Positions 1 through 9,316 of a stretch of DNA of 64,000 nt are shown in pieces. How positions within the stretch are numbered: position 1 is the stretch's first letter; every line of letters starts with the position of its first letter. Below the pieces are notes generated by a model that saw only the letters and a list, made by a program, of their open reading frames with translations, had not been told where the DNA came from and made no database searches. This stretch comes from Synechococcus sp. UW105 (GTDB lineage Bacteria; Cyanobacteriota; Cyanobacteriia; PCC-6307; Cyanobiaceae). The stretch is taken from the NCBI RefSeq assembly GCF_900473935.1, contig NZ_UCNN01000027.1:62001-126000 (forward strand). Direction: 5' to 3'. The position numbers and the translations under genes were made by a program.

Positions 1-187
1 GCTCCGATTGCACCGTCAGCAGTTGGGCCAGCTTGATGCGGCTTTCCTTGAAGCGGTGCGTGTTGGCGAGTTGCCGTGTGGCCTGCTGGAAGCGCAGGTC
101 GAACAGCTCGCGGCGGAGACCGTCGATCTGTTCATTGATCTCTGCGTCAGAGAGCTGACGCATTTCGGAAGCATTGGGGCGTGCCAT
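1..187 (-). CDS. rpmC: 50S ribosomal protein L29 (partial, 3' end off the window)
   Basis: The first 62 codons of L29, a small two-helix protein near the peptide exit tunnel of the large ribosomal subunit. The N-terminus reads [20 protein letters not shown], followed by the family's helical segment with [17 protein letters not shown]. The ATG at 187-185 lies 2 bases after the rplP stop, so the two are translationally adjacent. L29 is usually about 65-70 residues, so only a few codons are missing past the left edge. It is the last visible gene of the minus-strand ribosomal protein operon. Confidence 0.93.
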   Translation of the reverse strand, partial: MARPNASEMRQLSDAEINEQIDGLRRELFDLRFQQATRQLANTHRFKESRIKLAQLLTVQSE

Positions 188-189
188 GG

Positions 190-666
190 TCAGGCCTCCA
201 CAGTTGCGGTGGACGCAGCCTTGGCATCGCTGCCTTGTGCGGCTGTCTCCTGGTCTTCCAGGGTGATGAACTTGGTCTTCACAGGAAGCTTGTACTGCGC
301 AAGGCGCATGGCCTCCCGTGCGATTTCGGGAGTGATTTCCTCACCGCCCATCTCGAACAGAACCCGTCCCGGCTTGATCACCGCCACCCAGAATTCTGGG
401 TTGCCCTTACCGGAACCCATACGGGTTTCAGCAGGACGCATGGTGACCGGTTTGTCTGGGAAGATCCGGATCCAGATTTTGCCGCCCCGCTTGACATAGC
501 GGGTCATGGCACGACGGCTGGCCTCGATCTGACGCGAGGTGATCCAGCCGCACTCCTGGGCTTGCAGTGCGAATTGACCGAAGGCAATGGTGTTGCCACG
601 GGTAGCGACGCCGCGCATGCGGCCGCGCTGCTGCTTGCGGAATTTGACGCGTTTTGGACTCAGCAT
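190..666 (-). CDS. rplP: 50S ribosomal protein L16
   Basis: L16 (158 aa) binds 23S rRNA near the peptidyl transferase centre and the A-site tRNA. The N-terminus [19 protein letters not shown] and the later segment [20 protein letters not shown] are hallmark L16 sequences. The C-terminus carries a roughly 15-residue Ala/Thr-rich tail that is variable between species. It lies between rpsC, 16 bases upstream, and rpmC, 2 bases downstream, in the standard S10-type operon order. Length and start are as expected for the family. Confidence 0.97.
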   Translation of the reverse strand: MLSPKRVKFRKQQRGRMRGVATRGNTIAFGQFALQAQECGWITSRQIEASRRAMTRYVKRGGKIWIRIFPDKPVTMRPAETRMGSGKGNPEFWVAVIKPGRVLFEMGGEEITPEIAREAMRLAQYKLPVKTKFITLEDQETAAQGSDAKAASTATVEA

Positions 667-682
667 GGTTCAGGCCTCCTGT

Positions 683-1414
683 TCAACCCTCGTTGGAGCG
701 GTCTTCGAACTGTTGGGGCCTGCGACCGGCCCGGCGCCGTGGGGTGGCCCCCACTGGCAGTTGTTGCGGGGCTTCATCACCCAGCACTTCGCCTTTGAAC
801 ACCCAGACCTTGATGCCCAACACCCCGTAGGTGGTGCTGGCCACCTTGGTGGCGTAATCGATGTCTGCGCGAAGGGTATGCAAGGGAACACGACCTTCAC
901 GGGTCCACTCGGTGCGGGCGATTTCAGCACCGTTGAGACGGCCGCTTACCTGGATCTTCAGGCCGAGCACGCCAGCGCGCTGGGCCCGTTGGACGGCCAT
1001 GCGGATCGTGCGGCGGAAGGCCACTCGCTTTTCCAATTGCTGAGCGATGTACTCAGCAAGCAGAAATGCATCGGCATCGACCCGCTCGACTTCAACGACA
1101 TTGATCCTGACCTGACGGCTCGAATCTCCGACGGTTTTCTGGATGCCGCTGCGCAGCTCCTCAATGCCGCTGCCCTGGCGACCAACCAGCACGCCGGGAC
1201 GTGCTGTTTTGAGTTCAACCTCAAGTTGATCAGCTTTGCGGGCGATCAGCACATCGCTGATGCCGGCGGAGCCGTATTTCTTGTGGATGAATTTGCGGAT
1301 CCGGTCATCTTCTTGAAGAAGAGACGGATAGTTCTTGCTGGAGGCATACCAGCGGGACCGGTGCTCCTGGGTGATCCCCAGGCGTAAGCCGGTTGGATGG
1401 ATTTTGTGTCCCAT
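683..1414 (-). CDS. rpsC: 30S ribosomal protein S3
   Basis: S3 (243 aa) sits at the mRNA entry channel of the 30S subunit. The start at 1414 is chosen because the protein then begins [14 protein letters not shown], the invariant S3 N-terminus; the frame is open 16 codons further upstream, but that extension is not S3. A KH-type RNA-binding region lies around residues 40-110, with [11 protein letters not shown] as its GXXG loop, followed by the S3 C-terminal domain ([13 protein letters not shown]). The last 15 or so residues are rich in Arg, as is common in cyanobacteria. Confidence 0.96.
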   Translation of the reverse strand: MGHKIHPTGLRLGITQEHRSRWYASSKNYPSLLQEDDRIRKFIHKKYGSAGISDVLIARKADQLEVELKTARPGVLVGRQGSGIEELRSGIQKTVGDSSRQVRINVVEVERVDADAFLLAEYIAQQLEKRVAFRRTIRMAVQRAQRAGVLGLKIQVSGRLNGAEIARTEWTREGRVPLHTLRADIDYATKVASTTYGVLGIKVWVFKGEVLGDEAPQQLPVGATPRRRAGRRPQQFEDRSNEG

Positions 1415-1433
1415 CAGTCGGTGTACTCGGGGG

Positions 1434-1799
1434 TCAGGAGTCGGTCTGGGCTGCCACAGCAATGCTGATGTGGCAGGTCTGTTTTTTGATCGCGAAGGCG
1501 CGACCTTGGGCGCGGGGCCGATACCGCTTCATGGAAGGACCCATGTCCGCTGTGGCGTTCGTGATCACCAGGGAGGATGGATCCATCCCCAGGTTGTGCT
1601 CAGCATTGGCGACAGCAGACCGGAGCACTTTGGTGATCGGGCCGGTGGAGCGGTAGGGCATGAACTCGAGCATGATCAAGGCATCGCGATAGGTGCGACC
1701 TCTGATCTGATCGAGGACCCGCCGCACCTTGGACACTGAGCCGCGGATGAAGCGACCGTGGGCCTGGGCGATGGGGGCTGTCGGGGATGACGTGGTCAT
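1434..1799 (-). CDS. rplV: 50S ribosomal protein L22
   Basis: L22 (121 aa) is a large-subunit protein whose long hairpin lines the nascent-chain tunnel. The conserved N-terminal segment [20 protein letters not shown] and the C-terminal beta-hairpin segment with [19 protein letters not shown] are both present. It starts 4 bases after the rpsS stop and ends 19 bases before the rpsC start. The [15 protein letters not shown] ending matches cyanobacterial L22. Nothing unusual is seen. Confidence 0.96.
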   Translation of the reverse strand: MTTSSPTAPIAQAHGRFIRGSVSKVRRVLDQIRGRTYRDALIMLEFMPYRSTGPITKVLRSAVANAEHNLGMDPSSLVITNATADMGPSMKRYRPRAQGRAFAIKKQTCHISIAVAAQTDS

Positions 1800-1803
1800 G
1801 GTC

Positions 1804-2079
1804 TCAGCGGCCTCCTTTCTTGTCTTTGATGTGGCCCTTGAAGGTGCGGGTGGGGGCGAATTCGCCCAGTTTGTGACCCACCATTTGCTCGGTCACAAAG
1901 ACCGGCACGTGGCTTTTGCCGTTGTGAACGGCAATGGTGTGGCCGATCATCATCGGCAGGATGGTGGAGGCCCTTGACCAGGTCTTGATGACGGATTTGT
2001 CATCAGCGGCGTTTTGCTTTTCAACCTTGCGAAGCAGGCTGTCTGCAATAAACGGGCCTTTTTTGAGTGAACGTCCCAT
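1804..2079 (-). CDS. rpsS: 30S ribosomal protein S19
   Basis: S19 (91 aa) binds 16S rRNA in the 30S head together with S13. It begins [20 protein letters not shown] and contains the signature [27 protein letters not shown], here split for description at [10 protein letters not shown] and MVGHKLGEF. It ends in a basic Lys/Gly tail. The position between rplB and rplV is the canonical operon order. Length is normal for the family. Confidence 0.97.
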   Translation of the reverse strand: MGRSLKKGPFIADSLLRKVEKQNAADDKSVIKTWSRASTILPMMIGHTIAVHNGKSHVPVFVTEQMVGHKLGEFAPTRTFKGHIKDKKGGR

Positions 2080-2114
2080 GGCGGATTAAGCGAACGGCAG
2101 AACGGTGAGTTGCA

Positions 2115-2978
2115 TCAGGAATCGCGTCCGCCACGGCTCCGCTTGGAGGTCTTGCGACGCTTGCGGAGGACGAACTTGTTGCTGGGCTTGTTCCGCTTAC
2201 GGGTCTTCAGACCGAGGGCGGGTTTGCCCCATGGGGTGACAGGACCTGATCGGCCGATCGGTGCGCGACCCTCACCACCACCGTGGGGGTGATCACAAGG
2301 GTTCATCACACTGCCTCGAACCTGAGGACGACGTCCAAGCCAGCGGCGACGGCCGGCTTTACCCAGGCTGGTGTTGCGGATCTCGGAGTTGCCGACTTCA
2401 CCGAGGGTGGCGTAGCACTCGCGGCGGATGAGACGCACCTCAGTGGAGGGAAGCTTGAGAGCGACATAGTCACCCTCCTTCGCCATCACCTGGGCACTCG
2501 CACCAGCGGTACGCACCATCTGGCCACCCCGGCCGGCATACAGCTCAACGCAATGAACGCTCGAGCCCAATGGGATCGAAGACAGAGGCAGAGCATTGCC
2601 GGTCTCAATCGGAGACTCTGGGCCGGAGACCACGGTCTGGCCAACGGTGATACCAGCAGGCGCAAGGATGTAGCGCTTTTCGCCGTCTGCATAGAACAGC
2701 AGAGCGAGACGGGCGTTGCGGTGGGGGTCGTAGTGGATTGCTGCAACCTTGGCGGTGACGCCGTGTTTGTTGCGGCGGAAATCCACCAGTCGATAGAGGC
2801 GCTTGTGGCCACCGCCGCGATGACGGCAGGTGATCACACCGCGGTTGTTGCGACCCTTGCGGCGGTGTTTGGCCACCACCAGGGAGCGTTCCGGCTTGCG
2901 GCCGGTGACTTCACTGAAGTCGGTAACCACCCGGGTGCGGGTTCCGGGGGTGTAGGGGCGGAATGTACGGATTGCCAT
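2115..2978 (-). CDS. rplB: 50S ribosomal protein L2
   Basis: L2 (287 aa) is a primary 23S rRNA binder needed for subunit association and peptidyl transferase activity. The N-terminal OB-fold region contains [19 protein letters not shown], and the C-terminal SH3-like domain contains [20 protein letters not shown], which includes the catalytic-centre histidine loop. The very C-terminus is the usual Arg/Lys-rich tail. It is 15 bases downstream of rplW and 35 bases upstream of rpsS. Length and start agree with other cyanobacterial L2 proteins. Confidence 0.97.
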   Translation of the reverse strand: MAIRTFRPYTPGTRTRVVTDFSEVTGRKPERSLVVAKHRRKGRNNRGVITCRHRGGGHKRLYRLVDFRRNKHGVTAKVAAIHYDPHRNARLALLFYADGEKRYILAPAGITVGQTVVSGPESPIETGNALPLSSIPLGSSVHCVELYAGRGGQMVRTAGASAQVMAKEGDYVALKLPSTEVRLIRRECYATLGEVGNSEIRNTSLGKAGRRRWLGRRPQVRGSVMNPCDHPHGGGEGRAPIGRSGPVTPWGKPALGLKTRKRNKPSNKFVLRKRRKTSKRSRGGRDS

Positions 2979-2993
2979 GACGTTTCAGACCCC

Positions 2994-3296
2994 TCAGGAC
3001 TCAGGGAAGAGTTGGATGGAGCTGCCTTCGGCAAGACGCACCACTGCCTTCTTCACCTGGGCACGCTTGCCGGCGAAGCGACCAACGCGACGGGAGCGTC
3101 GGGGCGGGTTCATGGTGCTGATGCCGGTGACCTTGACATCGAACAGCTGCTCAATGGCGGCCTTGATGTCGGGTTTGGCAGCTCGGTGATCGACCTCAAA
3201 GGTGTACTGGTTCAGTTCCAGTGCACGGGTGGCTTTCTCAGTGATCAACGGTCTACGGATCACATCGGCCAGTCGTCCAGTGAAGCGCTCAGTCAT
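2994..3296 (-). CDS. rplW: 50S ribosomal protein L23
   Basis: L23 (100 aa) forms the docking site for trigger factor and SRP at the ribosomal exit tunnel. The L23 signature [19 protein letters not shown] is at residues 15-33, and [19 protein letters not shown] follows. Its start overlaps the rplD stop by 8 bases, which suggests translational coupling. The C-terminus [20 protein letters not shown] is typical of bacterial L23. Confidence 0.95.
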   Translation of the reverse strand: MTERFTGRLADVIRRPLITEKATRALELNQYTFEVDHRAAKPDIKAAIEQLFDVKVTGISTMNPPRRSRRVGRFAGKRAQVKKAVVRLAEGSSIQLFPES

Positions 3297-3924
3297 CGCT
3301 ATAGACCTCCTGAATCGTTGCGAGTGCGGTCTCCCCGACCACGAGGCTGTTGGCGTTCAGCAGATCGAAGACGTTGAGTTGATCAGCAGAGATCAGCTTC
3401 ACCTTCTCGAGATTGCGTACCGAACGGCGCACGACCTCGGAGGGGTTGGTGAGGATGATCAGGATCTTGGTGTCGGCAGCGATGCCGAGGCGCCCCAGAG
3501 CATCGGTGATTTCTCTGGTCTTGGGAGCTTCGAGGTTGGTGCCGAAGTCCTTCACCACAACCAGATCTTCCACACGGGCCATGAGGGCTGTGCGAAGGGC
3601 GAGACGACGCTCCTTGCGGTTCATCGCCAGGTTGTAGGAGCGGGGCTTCGGTCCGAAGACGATGCCGCCACCAGGACGCAGTGGTGTGCGAATCGAACCC
3701 TGACGGGCCCGACCCGTTCCTTTTTGTTTGTAGGGCTTGCGGCCACCACCGCGAACCTCAGCTCGGGTCAGGGTGCTGGCGGTGCCTTGACGGCTGTGGG
3801 CCTGCTGGCGCAGGACAGCGCGATGCATCAGGTCGTTTGCCGTGGCTTCCTTTGCCACCTTCAGGTCAAGGCTGGCACTGCCAGCTTCTTTGCCCTGCCA
3901 GTCGCGGACTACACAGTTAGCCAT
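3289..3924 (-). CDS. rplD: 50S ribosomal protein L4
   Basis: L4 (211 aa) is an early assembly protein of the large subunit with a loop reaching into the exit tunnel. The loop is visible as [19 protein letters not shown], and the globular part includes [21 protein letters not shown] chose the ATG at 3924, which shares its A with the TGA of rplC (TGATG), preceded by AAAGGAGG inside the last rplC codons. A GTG one codon upstream is a less likely alternative. The one-base overlap points to coupled translation with rplC. Confidence 0.95.
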   Translation of the reverse strand: MANCVVRDWQGKEAGSASLDLKVAKEATANDLMHRAVLRQQAHSRQGTASTLTRAEVRGGGRKPYKQKGTGRARQGSIRTPLRPGGGIVFGPKPRSYNLAMNRKERRLALRTALMARVEDLVVVKDFGTNLEAPKTREITDALGRLGIAADTKILIILTNPSEVVRRSVRNLEKVKLISADQLNVFDLLNANSLVVGETALATIQEVYSDD

Positions 3925-4580
3925 CACTTACCTCCTTTGGAAGGCTTGGCACCCACCCGGTTCGCGGGGCGGATGTTGAGTAGGGAGCCCGGCTTTCCGG
4001 GAACAGATCCCTTCACCACCAGAAGGTTGCGGTCGCTGTCCACCTTGAGGATGGTGAGACCGCGAGTGGTGATTTTCTTGCCGCCGTAGCGACCAGCCAT
4101 GCGCTTGCCGGGATAAATGCGGCCGGGCGTGGTGCCTGCGCCGGTTGAGCCGGGTTCGCGGTGGTTCTTAGAACCGTGGGTCATCGGACCGCGGCTGAAG
4201 CCGTGTCGCTTCTGGTAGCCAGAGAAGCCGCGACCCATGGTGTCGCCGCTCACGTCCACCTTCTGACCGGCTTCAAAATCACCAACGGTGACTTTGTTGC
4301 CCAGTTCGAAACCGCTTAAGTCGTCGACGCGGTATTCGCTGAGGTGGCGTAGAAGCCCCTCGCCAGATTTGGCGAGATGGCCTTTTTCTGGCCTGTTGAT
4401 CAACTTCTCGCGAGTGTCGCCGAAGCCGATCTGTACGGCGGAATAGCCGTCGGTTTCAGATGATTTGAGTTGGGTGATGCGGCAAGGACCAGCCTCGATC
4501 AGGGTGACCGGGACGGATTTACCTTGCTCGTCGAAGAACTGGGACATACCCAGTTTCTTCCCAAGGATGCCGATGGACAT
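3924..4580 (-). CDS. rplC: 50S ribosomal protein L3
   Basis: L3 (218 aa) is a first-assembling 23S rRNA protein with a long loop near the peptidyl transferase centre. The start at 4580 gives [20 protein letters not shown], the standard L3 N-terminus; 13 further open codons upstream do not look like L3. The loop signature [20 protein letters not shown] and [20 protein letters not shown] are present. It is the first gene of this minus-strand operon in the window. No rpsJ precedes it; the next gene upstream, ndhN, is divergent. Confidence 0.96.
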   Translation of the reverse strand: MSIGILGKKLGMSQFFDEQGKSVPVTLIEAGPCRITQLKSSETDGYSAVQIGFGDTREKLINRPEKGHLAKSGEGLLRHLSEYRVDDLSGFELGNKVTVGDFEAGQKVDVSGDTMGRGFSGYQKRHGFSRGPMTHGSKNHREPGSTGAGTTPGRIYPGKRMAGRYGGKKITTRGLTILKVDSDRNLLVVKGSVPGKPGSLLNIRPANRVGAKPSKGGK

Positions 4581-4961
4581 GGGGAGGTAAGAACGCCAGC
4601 GTGGACGCCCTCCATTCATGAAATGAACGGGGGTTTGGGTGCTGATCGTGATAACGCAGTCATGGCCGGATGCCTTGACACCTCAAGTTGAGGCGAAGAA
4701 TCCGGAATGGAGCTAGCGAGCGAATCAGCGGGCTGGGACTTGTCCGACGTGGTCGGTCAGTTTCCCGGCAGCTTTGGGTGAAACCCTCCACTGCTCTGGC
4801 CTAGAGATCCAGCGCAATCGCTGAATCTGCTTCGCGATCTGGAGGCCCGGCTAGCGGACGGGCACAGAGTCACGGAGCAAACAAAAACACTACACCACAG
4901 CCCACCCCCCTCTCCAATGGGCCCTTCGACTGCCAGACTCCGTTTCAGCCGTGTTCGTTCC
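4581..4961. promoter_or_regulatory. Divergent intergenic region between rplC and ndhN
   Basis: A 381-base gap that must hold the promoter of the ribosomal protein operon (minus) and that of ndhN-ldpA (plus). I see no convincing gene. A 13-base palindrome with arms CCTCAA/TTGAGG lies at 4681-4693, about 100 bases upstream of rplC, and could belong to the operon promoter, but nothing ties it to a known regulator. The sequence near ndhN is A/C-rich (about 4880-4912). No L4- or other r-protein-binding leader could be assigned by eye. Confidence 0.4.
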
Positions 4962-5423
4962 ATGCCGCTGCTCCTCTCAGGACGGGGTTTCCGCCGTGAG
5001 CTGGAGGCTGCAGGATGCATGGCCATTCACGTTCCTTTGGAAGGCGGTGCGGAAACACGGTTGCTTCGCCGTCTACGAGGGGCTGGATACAACACCTATA
5101 TGACCTCCGCACGCGGTCTCGGTGATGTTGAAGTCTTCCTGTTTGAGAAGCACGGTATCCGTCCTCCCCACCTCGGCCATCAGAGCGTCGGACGAGGTGC
5201 TGCCGTTGGCGAGGTGCAGGAGGTGATGCCGATTCTTGGCGAACGGCTTCTCGGGGCAAAACCTTTGGCTTTGTGGCTTCTCGAGGGGCAGGTGCTCTGC
5301 CGATCAGAGTTGCTATCGCTCTGTGAGCTCTGCCGTCGTGAGCCCAGGTTGAAGGTCGTTGTCGAAATGGGTGGGGCCCGCAGCCTGCGTTGGCAGTCCA
5401 TGGCCAGCTATCTGGAGGCCTGA
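4962..5423 (+). CDS. ndhN: NAD(P)H-quinone oxidoreductase subunit N
   Basis: NdhN (153 aa) is a peripheral, cyanobacteria- and plastid-specific subunit of the photosynthetic NDH-1 complex, which drives cyclic electron flow and respiration at the thylakoid. The start at 4962 gives [20 protein letters not shown], matching the family start; the frame is open 15 codons upstream. The ending [18 protein letters not shown] is also characteristic. ldpA follows on the same strand after about 50 bases, so the two may share a transcript. Confidence 0.9.
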   Translation: MPLLLSGRGFRRELEAAGCMAIHVPLEGGAETRLLRRLRGAGYNTYMTSARGLGDVEVFLFEKHGIRPPHLGHQSVGRGAAVGEVQEVMPILGERLLGAKPLALWLLEGQVLCRSELLSLCELCRREPRLKVVVEMGGARSLRWQSMASYLEA

Positions 5424-5471
5424 GCCTTTCCAGTGCACCCCCAGCCGCGCTCTCGCGCTGAAACGGCCTTG

Positions 5472-6506
5472 ATGTCAGGGCATTGGGTGAAGCTCATTTG
5501 CGGTGCCAGTAATCAGGATTTGCCTGGTATCGCCGACCTCTGCGCTCTTTATGCCTGTGCAGGGGTGCATTGTGTGGATGTGGCGGCCGATACAGCTGTT
5601 GTACGCGCCGCCCGTTCCGGTCTGGCCTGGGCTCGCGACCATGGCGCTCCACCGGTCTGGTTGATGGTGAGCATCAGTGACGGCAGTGACGCCCATTTCC
5701 GCAAGGCTCACTTCGACCCCAAGCTCTGTCCGAGCGACTGCCCTAGACCCTGTGCTCGCGTCTGCCCCGCTGATGCCATCCCTGCTGCGCCACAATTTTT
5801 GGAGGCTGGTTGTGGAGGGGTCGAAGCGACTCGCTGCTATGGCTGTGGTCGCTGCCTTCCGGCCTGTCCACTTGGCTTGATCCAAGCCTCTGAGCATCGT
5901 CAGAGTCTTGAGGATCTTGTGCCGCTCTTAAGGGCGCTTCATCCCGATGCCGTCGAGGTGCATACAGCACCTGGTCGAGGCAAGACCTTTTCCGATGCCG
6001 TCCAGGCGCTGGTCAATGCCCAGGTTCCTCTACAGCGTCTGGCAGTGAGTTGCGGACTGGAGGGACACGGGCTGACGGCGCCTGATCTTGCGAGGGAGCT
6101 CTGGCAGCGTTTTGGCGTGTTGCGTCGCCATGGTCTGCGTCCGCTTTGGCAGCTTGATGGCAGGCCGATGAGTGGTGATGTGGGGAGGGGCACTGCCCGT
6201 GCCGCTATTCAGCTTTGGCAGCACATACGTCCGCTTGCGCCTCCCGGCCCTCTTCAGCTGGCTGGTGGAACCAATGCCAGCACGTTGGACCTGTTGCTGG
6301 AGACTTCGTCAGCTCAGGCCTTTCGTCCCGCTGGCGTTGCGTTCGGAGGCCAAGCCAGGGCTTTGGTTCAGCCTTGGCTTCAGGCGGCGTTGGAGCGGGG
6401 CCAGCATCTGGTCGATTGGCCAGAGGGCTGGGCTCAGGCCCTCAGTAAGGCCAAAACACTGGTCAATCCCTGGTTGCAGACTCGTTATGGCCGTTCTCCC
6501 TGCTAG
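5472..6506 (+). CDS. ldpA: Light-dependent period protein LdpA (iron-sulfur protein)
   Basis: LdpA is a cyanobacterial iron-sulfur protein that senses redox state and tunes the Kai circadian clock to light. After a conserved N-terminus (SGHWVKLICGASNQDLPGIA) come two ferredoxin-type Cys clusters: CPSDCPRPCARVCP at about residues 85-98 and CYGCGRCLPACPLG at about 125-138, enough for two [4Fe-4S] clusters. The remainder is family-specific. I prefer the ATG at 5472 (344 aa); an upstream start at 5433 is possible. The ATPase/R3H gene follows 36 bases downstream on the same strand. Confidence 0.87.
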   Translation: MSGHWVKLICGASNQDLPGIADLCALYACAGVHCVDVAADTAVVRAARSGLAWARDHGAPPVWLMVSISDGSDAHFRKAHFDPKLCPSDCPRPCARVCPADAIPAAPQFLEAGCGGVEATRCYGCGRCLPACPLGLIQASEHRQSLEDLVPLLRALHPDAVEVHTAPGRGKTFSDAVQALVNAQVPLQRLAVSCGLEGHGLTAPDLARELWQRFGVLRRHGLRPLWQLDGRPMSGDVGRGTARAAIQLWQHIRPLAPPGPLQLAGGTNASTLDLLLETSSAQAFRPAGVAFGGQARALVQPWLQAALERGQHLVDWPEGWAQALSKAKTLVNPWLQTRYGRSPC

Positions 6507-6542
6507 AAGGCGGTCAACGCCTCTGGGTCGAAGGGTTGGCAG

Positions 6543-8195
6543 ATGACCACCGAGCACATCACTGACGACCTCGATCGTTTGCTGATGCTGTTGCCAGCAG
6601 ATGTGCAGCAAGCATTGGCGTCCTCCGAGTCCAGGGATGAGCTGCTGGAAGTGGTCTTGGATCTTGGTCGTGTGCCGGAAGCCCGCTACCCAGGCCGTTC
6701 GATGCCCCTGGGCGATGGTTGTCTCAGTCGAGATGCGCTTCAGGCCACCGTTGAAAGACTGGGACAGTTCGGTGCCGATAATCGTGCTGGTATTGAACGA
6801 ACCCTCCATCGCATCAGTGCGATCCGAAGCCGTTGCGGTGATGTGGTGGGCCTTACTTGCCGCGTCGGCCGTGCTGTGTTCGGCACTGTCGCGATGGTGC
6901 GCGATCTGCTCGATAGCGGTGAGTCGCTCCTGCTGATGGGTCGCCCGGGGGTGGGCAAGACCACAGCGCTGCGTGAGATCGCCAGGGTTCTTGCTGATGA
7001 ATTCGGTAAGCGGGTGGTGGTGATCGACACCAGCAATGAGATTGCCGGCGACGGTGACATCCCCCATCCGGCGATCGGCCGGGCTCGGCGCATGCAGGTG
7101 GCCCGCCCCGAGCTTCAGCATCAGGTGATGATCGAGGCGGTGGAGAACCACATGCCCGAGGTGATTGTGATCGATGAGATCGGCACAGAACTCGAGGCCC
7201 AGGCGGCACGCACGATTGCTGAGCGTGGCGTGATGCTGGTGGCTACGGCGCATGGCAACGCATTGGCCAACCTGATCAAGAACCCCACCCTTTGTGATCT
7301 GGTTGGTGGTATTGAGTCGGTCACGCTTGGTGATGATGAGGCACGGCGGCGGCGCAGCCAAAAAACGGTGTTGGAACGTGCCGCTGAGCCAACGTTTCCG
7401 TTGGCGGTGGAAATGCATCAGCGTCATCGCTGGGCGGTACATCCTGATGTGGGCGCCACGGTGGATCTTCTGCTGAGGGGGCATCAACCCAGGGCTCAGC
7501 TGCGGGAGCTGGAGTCTGATGGCACGGTTCGGCTTGTTGAGGGAGCGCCTGTCGGCGACGGGCCGCGTCGCCCCCGCGATCCGCAGCGACCGCCCTCGCG
7601 GTGGTCAGGGGTGAAGCCACCGCTGGCTGTGGTGCCGATGCCCGATCCCATCAGTTCGGTTGGCGAGGGTCAGGCCGAGGGGCCTCAGAATGGGCCGAGT
7701 GATGGCTGGGACGGACTGCAGGTGCTCTGTTGCGGGTTGAATCCTCGTCTGATCGAGGAGGCCACGCGACGTCACGACTGGCCTGTTCGGCTGGTGGAGG
7801 ACCTCGTCGAGGCCGATGTGGTGCTCAGTATTCGACAGGGGTTAGGGCGGCAACCCGGCTTGCGGCGTCAGGCCCGCGAGGCTCGGGTGCCCATTCTTGT
7901 GATTAAGGCCGATACCCTGCCGCAGGTGGAGCGTGCACTGGAGCGTCTGCTGGCACGCCGAACGGAAGAGGCTCTGCCTACTTCCAGTGATGATCGTGCG
8001 GATGCCTTTGCTGCTCTTGAGGAATGCCGTCTCGCTGTCGAGCAGGTGGTGGTGCCCTTGGGTCGACCCGTGGAGCTTCTCCCCCGTACGGAGGAGGTCC
8101 GCCGGATGCAGGCCGATTTAGTGGAGCGTTATCGCTTGCGTAGCGACGTCTTCGGTCAGGCGGAACAGAGGCGGCTCCGAGTGTTCCCACCCTGA
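6543..8195 (+). CDS. AAA ATPase with C-terminal R3H domain (Ycf45-like)
   Basis: A 550-aa nucleic-acid-linked ATPase of the Ycf45/SpoIIIAA-like family found in cyanobacteria and plastids. Residues from about 130 hold the ATPase core: Walker [19 protein letters not shown], Walker [17 protein letters not shown] and a sensor segment [14 protein letters not shown] poorly conserved, Pro/Arg-rich linker follows around residues 330-385. The C-terminus includes [22 protein letters not shown], consistent with a single-strand-binding R3H domain. Its exact role is not established. It is in line with ldpA and is followed by tRNA-Gln. Confidence 0.82.
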   Translation: MTTEHITDDLDRLLMLLPADVQQALASSESRDELLEVVLDLGRVPEARYPGRSMPLGDGCLSRDALQATVERLGQFGADNRAGIERTLHRISAIRSRCGDVVGLTCRVGRAVFGTVAMVRDLLDSGESLLLMGRPGVGKTTALREIARVLADEFGKRVVVIDTSNEIAGDGDIPHPAIGRARRMQVARPELQHQVMIEAVENHMPEVIVIDEIGTELEAQAARTIAERGVMLVATAHGNALANLIKNPTLCDLVGGIESVTLGDDEARRRRSQKTVLERAAEPTFPLAVEMHQRHRWAVHPDVGATVDLLLRGHQPRAQLRELESDGTVRLVEGAPVGDGPRRPRDPQRPPSRWSGVKPPLAVVPMPDPISSVGEGQAEGPQNGPSDGWDGLQVLCCGLNPRLIEEATRRHDWPVRLVEDLVEADVVLSIRQGLGRQPGLRRQAREARVPILVIKADTLPQVERALERLLARRTEEALPTSSDDRADAFAALEECRLAVEQVVVPLGRPVELLPRTEEVRRMQADLVERYRLRSDVFGQAEQRRLRVFPP

Positions 8196-8299
8196 GCCAC
8201 TGTTGACCTCCGGAACAATGGATTGACGAAGGCCACTCCAATGTGGGTAACTATTCAGGCACCAGTCAGCAGACCTTCGGGAATGCAGATTGCGCGCGT

Positions 8300-8370
8300 T
8301 GGGCCGTCGCCAAGTGGTAAGGCAGCGGGTTTTGGTCTCGCCATTCCTAGGTTCGAATCCTAGCGGCCCA
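8300..8370 (+). tRNA. tRNA-Gln (anticodon UUG)
   Basis: A 71-base cloverleaf. The acceptor stem TGGGCCG/CGGCCCA pairs perfectly, the D-arm has AAGTGGTAAGGC, and the anticodon loop TTTTGGT presents TTG. The T-arm CCTAGGTTCGAATCCTAGG is intact. CCA is not encoded. It lies 17 bases before the HAD gene on the same strand. Confidence 0.97.
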
Positions 8371-8387
8371 GTTTTCAGTTCTTTTCG

Positions 8388-9164
8388 GTGTCCAACCGTC
8401 CTTTGTTGGTCTTCGACTTCGACGGTGTGATCGTCGACGGTATGGAGGAGTACTGGTGGAGTGCTTGTCTGGCCTGCCTGAGATTGAGTGCTGCTGACGG
8501 CATGCGGCACCAGGTCCCGAATCGGGTGCCTGATGGCTTCCGACAGCTTCGCCCCTGGATTCACCATGGCTGGGAGATGGTGCTGATGGCGTCGCTGCTG
8601 CAGGAGCGCGACGGTCTGCTGCAGCGCATCGGTGTGGATGCTTTTGTTGCTGCCTATTCGGAGCACTGTCGTCAGGCTCTCGAGGCCAGGGACTGGTCGC
8701 CTCAGCAATTGCAGGAGGCTCTCGAGCATGTCAGGCACTCGGCTATGGCGGAGGATCGTTCCACCTGGCTCAATCGTCATCGGCCCTTTGCGGGAGTACC
8801 CCAACGGTTGCGATCCCTCGCTTCTGAGGGTGTCGACTGGGCTGTTCTCACTACCAAGGGGCGGGCCTTTACCGCCGAATTGTTGGACGCATTTGATCTC
8901 CAACCTGCGCTGCTGTTCGGCCATGAAGCCGGTTCAAAACCTGATGTATTGCAGCGATTGATCGCTGAGCAATCGCTGTGTGGTTTTGTCGAGGATCGCC
9001 TGGCCACGCTCGAGACGGTGCTGGCGACTCCGGGGCTGAGGTCTCTTCCCTGTTTCCTTGCCGAGTGGGGCTATTTGCGTCCGTCTGATCGTCAGGCCCT
9101 GCCCCAAGGCGTGCAGCTGTTGGCACTGACGCAGTTCGCTGCCCCCTTGGCGGACTGGACTTGA
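8388..9164 (+). CDS. HAD-superfamily hydrolase (phosphatase-like)
   Basis: A 258-aa HAD-family protein, probably a soluble phosphatase of unknown substrate. Motif I is VFDFDGVIVDGMEEYW near the N-terminus (nucleophile Asp in DFDG), motif II is VLTTKGR (Thr), and the motif III/IV region is HEAGSKPDVLQ then GFVEDRLATLE, with Lys and acidic residues in place. The cap region between motifs I and II is helical. I use the GTG at 8388, just after tRNA-Gln, because the first FDFDG motif starts only a few residues later. The specific reaction cannot be told from sequence. Confidence 0.8.
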   Translation: MSNRPLLVFDFDGVIVDGMEEYWWSACLACLRLSAADGMRHQVPNRVPDGFRQLRPWIHHGWEMVLMASLLQERDGLLQRIGVDAFVAAYSEHCRQALEARDWSPQQLQEALEHVRHSAMAEDRSTWLNRHRPFAGVPQRLRSLASEGVDWAVLTTKGRAFTAELLDAFDLQPALLFGHEAGSKPDVLQRLIAEQSLCGFVEDRLATLETVLATPGLRSLPCFLAEWGYLRPSDRQALPQGVQLLALTQFAAPLADWT

Positions 9165-9172
9165 TTCGTTAA

Positions 9173-9186
9173 CGTACATCTGTACT
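9173..9186 (+). promoter_or_regulatory. Putative LexA (SOS) box upstream of recA
   Basis: The core GTACATCTGTAC (9174-9185) fits the cyanobacterial LexA consensus GTAC-N3-D-GTWC, with B = T at the 3' side; the 5' flanking base is C rather than the preferred purine. It lies about 130 bases before the recA start and just after the HAD gene stop. The expected regulation is LexA repression of recA relieved by DNA damage, although LexA control of recA varies among cyanobacteria. Confidence 0.65.
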
Positions 9187-9316
9187 ACATGGGACGATCG
9201 ACTGCGTCTTGGGCACTGGATGGTCTGTTCAGTGCCTAGTGGTTCAGTTGCAGCGCTTTTTGCGCCGTCCTGGTCTGCGGTCTGTAACGCCCTTCCAATC
9301 CTTAGTTTTTTCTGCC

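Noticed and set aside
8-798. Plus-strand frames opposite the ribosomal protein genes
   Set aside because: They are antisense shadows of highly conserved r-protein genes with no coding features of their own.
4681-4693. Palindrome CCTCAA-G-TTGAGG before the ribosomal operon
   Set aside because: Six-base arms are expected by chance at this scale and no regulator is known to bind it; kept only as a note in the intergenic entry.
9209-9316. N-terminal extension of recA
   Set aside because: The 36 extra codons cover the promoter region and do not resemble RecA; the family start is at 9317.
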